DNA of 64,000 bases from Hemerocallis citrina (taxonomy: Eukaryota; Streptophyta; Magnoliopsida; Asparagales; Asphodelaceae), in assembly GCA_017893485.1 (NCBI GenBank), contig CM030366.1, positions 77,939,227-78,003,226 of the forward strand, read 5' to 3'. Position 1 is the first letter of the stretch. Each line of letters opens with the position of its first letter. Positions 12,309 to 21,746 of this stretch are shown here, one piece after another. Position numbers and translations under genes: made by a program. Below the pieces are notes generated by a model. That model saw only the letters and a list, made by a program, of their open reading frames with translations. It was not told the origin of the DNA and did not search any database.

Positions 12309-12705
12309 AAACACAAAGAAAGCTATCAAGTGGTTCTCCTTCAATCTCCCCAAAAATCAAAGGTCCAGATCTAACCACACAAAACATATTTTCTCACCAA
12401 AAGTTTCCACCGAAAACTCAAATTCTAATCCCCACCCAAAACAACTCTATATTTATTTTAATTTTTTTCCTCTCTCCCTCCATCTTCTATTCAAAAAAAT
12501 TAAGAAAATAAAAAAAATTTAAAATTTAAAAACTAAAAAAATTAAAACTTTAAAAATAATTTTAAAAAAAATCATATAATATGTTTTTGCTCTATGCTTG
12601 CTACTTCAATTAATTTGTTGGACCTCCAAAACTATTTTATATGATCAAACAAAGGTGCACCGTTCCGAAGACGTGCCGTAGGCACGTGTAAACGGGCAAA
12701 CCTAG
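12305..12705 (+). mobile_element. Possible non-autonomous Helitron
   Basis: This block of about 400 bp is present in the 5' LTR of H but absent from the 3' LTR, where 'tatttatatata...gcattaaatc' is continuous. Its right end is Helitron-like: a perfect 7-bp hairpin (acgtgcc-gta-ggcacgt, 12671-12687), then CTAG at 12702-12705, followed by T of a TA repeat, the expected A/T target. There is no target-site duplication or terminal inverted repeat. The left end is unclear: no TC sits exactly at the junction, although 'tcaagtggttctcc' follows at 12326. No coding sequence is present. Confidence 0.5.
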
Positions 12706-13218
12706 TATATATATATATATATATATATATGCATTAAATCAAATGGTGAAATGCATATAAAATTCAGCATGTTCGGGCTTAAAACAAAAAAATAATGATA
12801 ATAACAATAACAATAAAAGTATTAATACTAATAAAATTAATGACAACGCTAGTAACAAATATTTATACTAATAACAATAGGAAAATCAATAATAATAGCA
12901 ATAATAATAATAATAAAAGTAATAATAATAATAATGATAATAGTAAAAACAATAATAATAATAATAATGATATTCATCAAAACAGGATTTGAGTTCAACA
13001 AATTTATTAATCCGAAAATTAATAATATAAATAGTCAATCACTTAAGGATAGAAAATAAGTTCAAATATACCATCATTCAAAATGAATACAATCTCAATT
13101 AGAAAACACTTTAATACAAGATCCGAAAAGAACTTAGCACAATATAAATTTATAAAAAAAATTAATTATAGAAAATACACGGAAAATACTAATTATCGGA
13201 AATGGGGGTTACAACAAG

Positions 13219-14341
13219 ACTCTTACAATTTGAATTTTGAAATTCCATAATCTTAAAGTAAATAATTATGCTGAGTCTTGCTTTATAAGCAATTATCTAT
13301 CCTAAATATATAAAAAAATTCAATCCTTCAGCACAATAAAGAACTCAAAAGTGTACTGGTAAGCCTAATTGAAATCCCTATTTGTGTTGTTTTTCTTTCA
13401 AATATATATAAATAAATAAATAAATAAATAATTGTACCCCTTCCCCCAAACTTGAATATCAAATTTTCCTCAATAGGAAAGAAAAAAGAAAAACAAAAAG
13501 AATGCGAAAAGTTTAGAATTGCTCCCCTGATTCGTGTTAAAATTCTCCACGCCCGACGTTCATTTTTTCAAGGATATCTGGAGCTATAGATGTCCAAATT
13601 GGCTGATTCTTTTTGTTCTGGAAAGCTAAGACAATTGCCTACAATCGCTCTTTGAAACACTTTTCCACATTCTGACTCCATCCTGCTCAAAAACAACTAT
13701 CAATGCAGGTGTAGAAAACAACTCCGCCCGTGACTTCCAAAATTATGCAATCCTATAAAATAAAATCAAAAATTAAAATTAAAACAAACTAAAAAGAAAA
13801 AAAAAACAATTCTAATGCAGTAAAAAAAACATCGGTTGTCTCCAAAGAAGCGCTAAATTTAAGTCTTCGGCCGGACATGGTGGCTGATATGGTTATGTAA
13901 CCCCTAGATCCAACAACATAAGGACATCTTTTCTAATACTTCTCTTTAGGTGGGGATTAGGTTCAAGCTCGAGTTTGAGTCGTTTCTTTCTTGAAGATGA
14001 CGTCGTTGATATCCCCACCTCTTTGAATTTTAGCTGAGAAAATTGATGAATAGATGGTGCAGCATCCAAATAATAACACATTCTAAAATCTTTTATTTCT
14101 CAGTTTCTAGAGTTGCTGAATTTGTTAGACATACTTTTATAGGTAACTTTTCAACTTCAGCAATATGTTTCTCGCGCACAATTAAATCTGTTTCACTTAC
14201 TTGAAAACACGACTGTTCTTCAGCAGAAAACTTCAAGTATTTAAAAACATCAAAAGTTACTTGCTCATGCTGCGTTTATTCCTCCACAATTGGTTCGTAC
14301 TCATCTTCCTTTTCAACCATATTTTGTTCACCATTTTCTTC
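13219..14341 (-). other. 3' noncoding region of element G (proximal part)
   Basis: No intact gene is present. Segments 13219-13290, 13440-13475, 13540-13740 and 13840-13875 are reverse complements of the 3' region of element E (53510-54150). An internal second polypurine-like tract lies at 13440-13452 (cccttcccccaaac on +). The stretch 13876-14341 holds short fragments of an open frame (LKFKEVGISTTSSSRKK), possibly a relic of an Athila coding region, not recognised. Confidence 0.6.
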
Positions 14342-14984
14342 TTATGGTTGCTCAATTGTCGTCCCACTTCTAAGTGTTATTGCTTTGACATACTCCTTGG
14401 GGTTGACCATTGTGTTACTAGGTAATATTCCTGTCGTTCTTTCATTAAGAATATTTGAAATTTGACCAATTTGAACCTCAAGATTGCGAATTGTGGTTGA
14501 AGTTGTAGTTGCAATATTTTGGATCGCCAAATCTGTCTTTTGCATGTATTTTTCTGCCTTCTGCATGTATTGCATAAACATCTCTTCAAGTGTCGGCTTC
14601 TTTTTATGTTGTTGGAAATTTTGTTATGGTCTAGCTCCTCCTTGATTGTTGTTCCAAAAAAAAGTTGGGGTGGTTTCTCCAGCCTTGATGATACGTGTTC
14701 AAATAAGGATTGTTTTGATGTTGAAAATTGAACACGTAATTTGCTTGATTGAAATTTGACTGAGCAAAAGGATTTCCTACTTGGCAATCAATACTTGGGT
14801 GATTTCCTGCACAATTATCGCAAATAATATTAGTTTGAATAGAATTAACATTCATATTACCTAATTGTTTAGATAAAATATCAATTTGTGCAGTCAATGT
14901 GGCAATAGGATCAAGCTTAAAAACTCCAGCCACTTTTCTTGGTATTGCTCTTTCTGAAGACCATTGGTAATTGTTGGATGTCAT
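14342..14984 (-). pseudogene. Athila-type gag fragment (nucleocapsid part)
   Basis: The minus-strand reading starting near 14984 contains a zinc knuckle CDNCAGNHPSIDC and the Athila gag signature ANYVFNFQHQNNPYLNTY followed by GWRNHPNF. A shift into a second frame gives QNIATTTSTTIRNLEVQIGQ and then YVKAITLRSG, which is the gag C-terminus before protease. The capsid part is missing, because only about 130 bp separates this fragment from the primer-binding site. The same signature is in E at 51640-51810. At least one frameshift breaks the frame. It belongs to element G and cannot give a functional Gag. Confidence 0.75.
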
Positions 14985-15112
14985 CGTGAAACACTTCTAT
15001 GTCCTGAAATATAGATATTAAATAACATAAAGAAAAAAATAAAAAAAATAAATAGAAAAATCCAAATTAGTAATAATCTAGCAATTATCAATATCCATAA
15101 AAGAATAATTAG

Positions 15113-15130
15113 TCCCTGGCAACGATGCCA
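15113..15130 (-). other. Primer-binding site of element G (degenerate Asp-tRNA type)
   Basis: The minus strand reads TGGCATCGTTGCCAGGGA. It differs at two positions from the TGGCGCCGTTGCCGGGGA site of element E. Both differences are CpG or G/A transitions, as expected from methylated-cytosine decay. Confidence 0.75.
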
Positions 15131-15139
15131 AAAACTTGA

Positions 15140-16678
15140 TGTGAATTATTTGCAAGTGTAGACAATCGTAACAAGTAGTATAGCTAAGTGAAAAAAGTGT
15201 CGAACCCACAAGGACTAATTATTTTATCGAGTACCGAAATTACTAGATTAACTACTATTTGGAAAATCGAAATTCAATAAAAAAACAACTAAATTAAATT
15301 AATCTAAAGAACTAACTAAATTAATTCAAAGGAGCGGAATCTGAAATTTTGTTGTTTATTAATTTTAAAACTAATTCTAGGGCTTTTGATTTCACCTAGT
15401 TAATCTCACATAATTTATAATTCCATGTGAATAAAAAAATTATTTTTTTAAGTTGTAAACCAAAATCCCCTAAGTATTCAATACTTTCTCTCGAACAACA
15501 CCAAAAATATCTCCAACTAATAGTTTGTCATATCTCTATGCAATTTTAATTAATTGAAGACTCATTAAGTTCTATGGATTTTTTTATAGTCATATCAATC
15601 GCGGTAAATCATCTCTAATTTTGCTTAATCAATAGTGTTTAATTCTATAGTTCTAAATCAAAAATTACCTCTCAGTCTCTCCATGATCCAATAAATCATA
15701 TAAAAGTTGGCCAAACAATTATAAGCATTAAGAAAAAAAATTAAACACATAACCATGAAAAAAATAGAAAAATAATATGAAATTAAAATTGTGTTCTCAA
15801 AACTATGCTACATCAAAGCCCTAGAAAAATAAAATTATTTCATAATAAAATTACAACTAACAAATTTGTTCATGGATTGCATATTAAAAATTAGAAGAGA
15901 AAATGAAGAAAAACTCTTTGTTGCCGAAAATCCAAAAATGCCTCAAAATTCATGCCAACACAGTGCTTCTCTATCTGTCTCTGTTGCATTTTTTTTTTTG
16001 GAGTTGCACGCCGCCCAAAGCCAACACACACTAAAACATCCACCTACCGTGAGCCCCTAACCTCTCTCTCCTTGATTTTCATGCCACCTACCACCCACAG
16101 AAACCCACCTCTTGTTCACGTCCTCAACCGCCACATACCGCACACCCAAAAAAAAGCCAACCTCTTCTTCATATATATATATAGGAGTAGTAGGTAGGTA
16201 GGTTATAGTATAATTAGGGTTAGTTTTAATTATGATAATATGATTAGTTAATTAGGATTAGGTAATATTATTAGATAATTAAATAATTAATTTAAAAATC
16301 AATAGATTAAAATTAATCTATTAAAATTTTAAACTAACCAATTAACTAACCCTAATTTAAATTCATTCAACTTTTATTTTTATTACAAATTTCCATTCCA
16401 CCCCTTAGTTGACCAATATATTTTTTATTGATTCTTCCATGGGCCAATTCGTAAAAACATGAATTTGGGTGCTTGAATTTTGAAATCTTCAACCTTGTAT
16501 TCTTCCATGATTTTCACCAAAAATACCCACCTTTTGAACTCATCCATCTCATTCCTACAAAAACAAACAAATTAATAATGTTGAGTAGAAATAAGATAAA
16601 TTGCAAAGAAATAAACGAGATCTTTTAATTTTAATGCATAAAAGAGTACTAAAAATTATATATAAATTTCAGTCATCA
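15140..16678 (-). repeat. 5' LTR of element G (1.54 kb)
   Basis: It runs from TGATGACTG (minus strand at 16678) to ...ATTCACA at 15140. It matches 2785-3229 at its start and 1-734 at its end. Confidence 0.8.
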
Positions 16679-16834
16679 GTTGTATTATATTTATTTATGT
16701 AATTTTCCTCTGTGTATTTTGATAAACATTATTGAAATGAAATTTTTTTAATTCCTTGTATTTTTGTACGAAGTTGAAGTAAAAGATCCTGTTTGTGCTA
16801 CGAATTACATGTATTTGGAATTCGGGGTGTTACA
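16679..16834 (+). mobile_element. Right terminus of element F
   Basis: It resumes F after G and aligns with 35525-35682 of element C. It ends in the same terminal sequence, TTTGGAATTCGGGGTGTTACA. The F/B junction is at 16834/16835, so 16835-16839 (tagcg) would be the right-hand target-site copy. Confidence 0.7.
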
Positions 16835-16835
16835 T

Positions 16836-17972
16836 AGCGACTCTCAATTAGTCGTCAACCAAGTCCAAGGTGATTATGAAGCCAAAGATGGAAGTATGGC
16901 CAAGTACTTTTCATGTGTGAAGAAACTCCTAACGGCATTCAAATAAGCCAATGTCACTTGCATCCCCCCCGAGCAAAACGGGCAAGCAAATGCCTTCTCC
17001 AAGCTAGTTTTCTCATCTCTCGATGGGCTTGACCGCACGATCCTCATTGAGGTCTTTCTCAAGATAAGCATTGAGGAGGAAGGGTTGGAGCTCATGAATG
17101 TCACCCCCAAACGTCCAAAGAATGTTGGATGAAACCCTTGGTTGATTTTTTCGACAAGGGAATCCTCCCTGAAGACCACAAAGAAGCAAGGAAGATCTAG
17201 ACAAGAGTTGAAAGATACACTCTCGTGGAGGGACTCCTGTACAAATGATCCTACACTAGTTGATGGCAGGCCCTACTTGAGATGTCTCTCTCCTAAAGAA
17301 GCATAGTATGTCATTAGAGAACAACACGAAGGAATAGGCAGTTGCCACCAAGGAGCGAGTTCCCTCACACGCAAGATCCTCAATCACGGGTACTATTGGC
17401 CCACACTACTCTGTGATGCATATGAATATGTCCGCCAGTGTAGCCCTTGCCAAAAGTACTCGTCCATTAAGCGAGGGCCCCAAGAAATCCTCTGTTCCAT
17501 GTCAGGTCTTATCCCTTTTTCCATGTGAGGAATAGACTTGCATGGACCATTTTCACCAGCAGTCGGACGAAGAACTTTCCTAGTAGTAGCCATCAACTAC
17601 TTCACGAAGTGGGTTGAGGTAGAGCAGCTAGCCACCATCACTAAGCAAAGAATTCAGCAGTTCTTTTTGAAGAGTATTGTCTGTAGGTTTGGATACCCCG
17701 CATACTAGTCTCCGACAATGGAACACAATTCACCGGTAAAAGAATTTCGCTAGTTCTGCGTCGATTTGGGGATCACTCAATGCTTCTCCTTCGTCTCACA
17801 TCCCCAAACTAACAGCCAAATTGAAAAATGCTAATTGACTGATTTTAGAAGGCCTCAATAAAAGGCTAGGCAAGGCTGCAAGGGGATTGTGGGTCGAAAA
17901 ATTACCAAGCTCACAGTGGTCCTACGGAACAACAAAGTGAACCCCAACTGGAGAAGCGCCATTCAACATCAC
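16836..17972 (+). pseudogene. RNase H to integrase remnant of Tat-like element B
   Basis: This is the C-terminal part of a Tat-type pol. The reading begins inside RNase H (SDSQLVVNQVQGDYEAKDGS) and runs through the integrase zinc finger (H-H with CSPCQKYS), the core (GIDLHGPFSP, then TFLVVAINYFTKWVEVE) and CRFGYP. It ends near NWRSAIQHH at the A junction. The frame is broken by at least eight stops and by frameshifts around 17700-17900, and the second catalytic Asp is lost in a broken motif (SPTMEHNS, where T1 has ITDNGTQF). The rest of integrase continues at 43237 after insertion A. The left side is cut by F. It is homologous throughout to T1 28560-27440. Confidence 0.85.
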
Positions 17973-18060
17973 TGATATGGCTAGAAATAGAACCAAATCG
18001 GGACCGTTCATGTTACACCCCGCAAAATTGGAAATGACAATTTTGTCATCATGTGTTACA

Positions 18061-18860
18061 CACGTGTATTTTGTACCGTTACGAGTAATATTCGTAACGG
18101 GTTTCACTACGTATCCTGAATTCCGACTATTTATGCATTTTTGTCTTCTCAAAATTTACTTTATCCTATTTAATTCAACTCAAATATAATATTCCAATCT
18201 CGATGTTTTTACGTACATTACACGTGTTATCGATGCACGTATCGATTATGTATTTTTCACCACTACGTGTAATATTTTCTATGTGTTTCAATTATTTATT
18301 TAATGACATGTTCGGATTGGATTCATTTTATAAACGAAAATTCATTTTCCTCCTATTTTGATTAAAATATTTTTTACAGGCGGTGCACGTGTTTTTCTGT
18401 GTACGCATTGATTACACTACGGTATATGTATAATGAAATATATTTCCATACGTTACATTCCGATTACTTATAAATATTTCCCCGTTGATAAAATCAATCT
18501 TCTATTTACATATTTGTTTTACGTGCGACGCAAGTGTTGGCAGTGCACGTATCAGTTTGCATTATCTTTTAAAATAAAAATTCATAAAGTACGTGTGTCT
18601 ATTTTATTCATGCATGAAAACTATAATTTTTAATTAAACTAATTTTATATGCATATTATATATATAAACATATGTTTTAAATTAAATAAATAATTAATTT
18701 TGTGAAGTGTACACAAACCACGTGCACGTGCACACGTGCAATGTGCACACCACAAAGATAGGCCGGCTGTTTTGGGATGGAGGGAAAATGGAATACTTTT
18801 GAATTTAATGAGTGGATTAGTGGGGGGTAGTTAATATAACTACTCAATTACTTATATTAA
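18061..18860 (+). promoter_or_regulatory. U3 promoter region of C with six G-boxes
   Basis: Perfect CACGTG hexamers lie at 18061, 18221, 18386, 18719, 18725 and 18733, the last three within 20 bp. TATA-like sequences follow (ttaatataac at 18831-18840, cttatattaa at 18851-18860), then a CT-rich leader from 18865. The hexamer is the binding core of plant bZIP and bHLH factors; function here is inference. Confidence 0.55.
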
Positions 18861-19001
18861 CACCCCCTAATCTTCACTCTCTCCTCATCTCTCCTTTCTT
18901 TTCCTTCTCTACCCATTTCCGAAATCAGATCTGGCCAAATCCCTTTTGCTTTCTCCACCTACTCACCATACATATATATGCATATATAACTTATAAACTA
19001 T

Positions 19002-19014
<13 letters not shown>

Positions 19015-19061
<47 letters not shown>

Positions 19062-19077
19062 TATGTGTGTGTGTGTG
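19015..19077. repeat. GT dinucleotide microsatellite
   Basis: A GT run, interrupted once by 'ctat', lies inside C downstream of the leader and is preceded by an AT run. The Thr/His or Cys/Val repeat frames here are artefacts. Confidence 0.95.
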
Positions 19078-19414
19078 AAATGGGGGTTGAGATCAGAGAA
19101 GGCTTTCGGGAGGAGTTGCTGACTTGGGACTTTTGCCTTGGTGCGCGGATTTCGAGGCGGAGTAAAGCTTCTTTTGGGATTCAATTGCTAAGAAATCAAT
19201 ACTTCTTTCGGTGGGTGTTTCTTAAATCCTTTCTAATTTAAGAGTATGATGCATGCTAGTTGATATATGGTTTAATTGTTAAATTTTGATTGATAGGATG
19301 AATGTAGATTACATGATATTAATTTAATTGTGTCATGATATGTTGAAATGCTATTGTGATTCAAATAAATGACTGGAACTTTGCTAATTAGAAAGAGAAA
19401 ATTGGAAATAGTAT

Positions 19415-20034
19415 TGTTGCCGCTAAATTTGGTGTGGGGGCAAACAGATAGTATTTGTGGATTCTTAGGGAAACTGAATAGAAAACCTGTTACCTGTTCC
19501 GTCGGAGTTTGACGCTGACTCCCGCCGTACACCTGCAAAAAGTGTGAGATACCGGGGTTGTTCCCGGCGACGCACCCTTCGACGCTCAAGTCAGTAATCA
19601 GGGATGATTAGGAAAGAGCGTGAAAACTGGCAAAAGATTGATTACCTCTTAATGGAGATGGATGGGAGGTATTTATAGGCGTCTTAGGAATCAAATTAGG
19701 AATGTAATTCCCGTGATCTGATAAGAAATATACTCCTTGTAAACAGATTAGGAATGTAATCCCTAATTCCCAGTGGAAGGATAGGCATGAATCAGGGCCG
19801 TTGATTAGGATTTAACTAGGAACCCTAATTCTATCCCTCTGGATCGGGCTTTCTGCTGGCTGAAACCCGCACCCAATTGAGGTGGATCCGTTCGTGGGTT
19901 ATTGGATCTTTGACGAAGAGATCCAGTACCCATCTCAAACCCATTGGTAGGTGAAATTACCATTTTACTTCTGGGCTTCAGCATTCGTGCCCGATTTGGA
20001 CGGTTCCAATTAAACCCCATTTTTAGCCATATCA
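19415..20034 (-). repeat. 3' LTR of T1
   Basis: On the minus strand it runs from TGATATGGCTAAAAATGGGG (20034) to ...TAGCGGCAACA (19415). It pairs with 32798-33417 at equal length. A TATA box (CTATAAATAC on the minus strand, near 19670-19679) is conserved in both LTRs. Confidence 0.95.
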
Positions 20035-20050
20035 CGAGCCCCCCACTCCC
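20035..20050 (-). other. Polypurine tract of T1
   Basis: The minus strand reads GGGAGTGGGGGGCTCG directly before the LTR start TGATATGG. Elements A (42587-42605) and B (56977-56994) have the same GGAGT-GGGG-GCT pattern before their LTRs. Confidence 0.85.
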
Positions 20051-20589
20051 GAAGACTGAGCTTGATCAGCCTTGGAGGAGTAGTTTTACTGTTTTAATGG
20101 CTAGTGGAGTTGTATCGGAGCCCAAATGGAAGGTTTTGAATCTTGAAGGAGGTAGTGTGGTGATTTTTCAAGTGGATTGGACTCTGAGTCGCTCCTGAGC
20201 TCTTATGGTCATGTGGTGTTCTTGCAGGAATATCCTTTTAACTTTGCAAAGTGTCAATTCGTCGTTCTGGGGTCTCAAAAGATTGTTCTTGGCAATAATT
20301 GTTTGTTTGGGGACCAGAAAATGCTTCCCCAACTCTACAATTGCTTTCCAGGAGTTCCTCCTTAATTTCTCGAATTTTTAACTATTTTTTCGCGATCTCT
20401 TGGCGGATGGCTCGGCCGTTTTCCTTCGTTGAGTGGCCTACATGCTTGTATCACACTTCCGAACCCTTCCAGCGCTTCGCTGCCTAGGAGGCCGAGGTCC
20501 GTAGGTGGTTCGGCAACTTTTTTCGATGAAGAGAGTGGCCTCGACTAAGTTGCGAGTGCTGAGATGGAGTTCGGCGGGATCCGAGGTAG

Positions 20590-21345
20590 CTTTTTCCCAC
20601 GTAACAGGGTCGGTGTCAAGAGCGCTCGGCAGCTGGTGCCGAATCCCAATTTTCCCCCTATAACAGGGTCGGTGTCAAGAGCGCTCGGCAACTGGTGCCG
20701 AACCCCAATTTTTTCCCTATAACAGGGTCAGTGTCAAGAGCGCTCGGCAGCTGGTGCCGAACCCCGATTTTTCCCCTATAACAGGGTCGGTGTCAAGAAC
20801 GCTCGGCAGCTGGGACCCCAATTTTTTCCCGTAACAGGATCGGTGTCAAGAGCGCTCGGCAGCTGGTGCCGAACCCCAACTTTTCCCTGTAACGGGGTCG
20901 GTGTCAAGAACGCTCGGCAGCTGGTGCCGAACCCCAACTTTTCCCTTTAACAGGGTCGGTGTTAAGAGCGCTCGGCAGCTGGTGCCGAACTCCAATTTTT
21001 CCCCGTAAAAGGGTCGGTGTCAAGAGCGCTCGGCAGCTGGTGCCGAGGTCCAACTTTTCCTCGTAACAGGGTCGGTGTCAAGAGCGCTCGACAGCTGGTG
21101 CCGAACCCCAACTTTTCCCTATAACGGGGTCGGTGTCAAGAACGCTCGGCAGCTGGTGCCGAACCCCAAATTTTTCCTGTAACAGGGTCGGTGTCAAGAG
21201 CGCTCGGCAGCTGGTGCCGAGGTCCAACTTTTCCTCTTAATAGGGTCGGTGTCAAGAACGCTCGGCAGCTGGTGCCGAGATCCAATTTTTCCCCGTAACA
21301 GGGTCGGTGTCAAGAACGCTTGGCAGCTGGTGCCGAGGTCCATAA
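20590..21345. repeat. 59-bp tandem array in the 3' region of T1, about 13 copies
   Basis: The unit has the form 'cagggtcggtgtcaagagcg', 'ctcggcagctggtgccga', then 'accccaattttttccc'. Successive units start about 59-60 bp apart (20607, 20666, 20726, 20785), with one shortened unit near 20837. The array lies between the polypurine tract and the antisense promoter. Each unit contains 'cggcagctggtgccg', an imperfect inverted repeat, so single strands could fold. Confidence 0.92.
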
Positions 21346-21746
21346 CTTGTCCTTTTTGGCATAGGAGTTGGCGGCTTCTGCGTGCCTTCTGAATTTCTGA
21401 CAGCTCTGACAGATGAGACGTTCATTTAATGCAGTGACCTCTGAGCTTCTGTCAGATGGGACAGTAATTAATGCGGTGTATGGCTTGGCATGGTAAACAA
21501 GGTGACGATTGAGGTCGCTTTTGTCGTTTCGTGTGGATGGGCCAGTAGTACAGGCCCATTAACCTCGTTTGGCGTGCTTCTCTCTATAAAACCTCACCCC
21601 CCCTCTCATTTTTCAATTCTCTTCTCTTTTGCTCAGGCGATCTTTTGTGCTAAGCGAGTGTTTCCGGTGGTCGACGTTCGTTTTCTGGTGAAGTTTCCGG
21701 CAGCTAATCTTTTATGGTAACTTATACTCAGTTTACTTCATAAACT
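21346..21746 (+). promoter_or_regulatory. Antisense promoter of T1 with TATA box
   Basis: A TATA box TATAAAA is at 21585-21591, followed by a pyrimidine-rich stretch (accccccctctcatttttc). The first ATG of the antisense gene, at 21747, is about 160 nt downstream. It faces the + strand, opposite to gag-pol. A comparable arrangement (CTTATAAT about 220 nt before the ATG) precedes the homologous gene in B at 48014. Confidence 0.6.

Larger units (their letters stand above)
3868..13213 (-). mobile_element. Gag-only Tekay/Del-like LTR retrotransposon H
   Basis: This is a complete insertion with perfect 5-bp target-site copies, acaag at 3863-3867 and 13214-13218. In minus orientation the LTRs start TGTAACCCC and end GGGGCGTGACA. 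The 5' LTR is 9247-13213 and the 3' LTR 3868-7407. The interior is only 1,839 bp: an iMet-type primer-binding site, a gag gene and a polypurine tract with the Tekay/Del-type 'GGTGGGTAGAAT' ending. No protease, RT, RNase H, integrase or chromodomain remains, so H would need another element's enzymes to move. It sits in the 3' noncoding region of G. Confidence 0.88.
9247..13213 (-). repeat. 5' LTR of element H (3.97 kb)
   Basis: This is the partner of 3868-7407. It is about 430 bp longer because of an internal insertion between 12250 and 12712 (a possible Helitron plus expanded TA repeats). TATA is at 12000-11991 on the minus strand, followed by a GC-rich leader (11940-11560). Confidence 0.88.
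2785..16678 (-). mobile_element. Athila-like Ty3/gypsy element G (nested, degraded)
   Basis: This is a minus-strand Athila-type element inserted in F. Reading leftward from 16678 it has a 5' LTR (15140-16678), a primer-binding site (15113-15130), a gag fragment (14342-14984), a long 3' noncoding region (about 13219-14200, continued at 3241-3867), a polypurine tract (3230-3240) and a truncated 3' LTR (2785-3229). Element H is inserted in its 3' noncoding region. Large parts of the 3' noncoding region are the reverse complement of the same region in element E (53510-54800), which fixes the family. RT, RNase H and integrase are absent. Confidence 0.75.

Noticed and set aside
18963..19241. Open frames rich in Thr/His or Cys/Val
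   Set aside because: They come from the GT microsatellite inside C, and the flanking residues match nothing recognisable.
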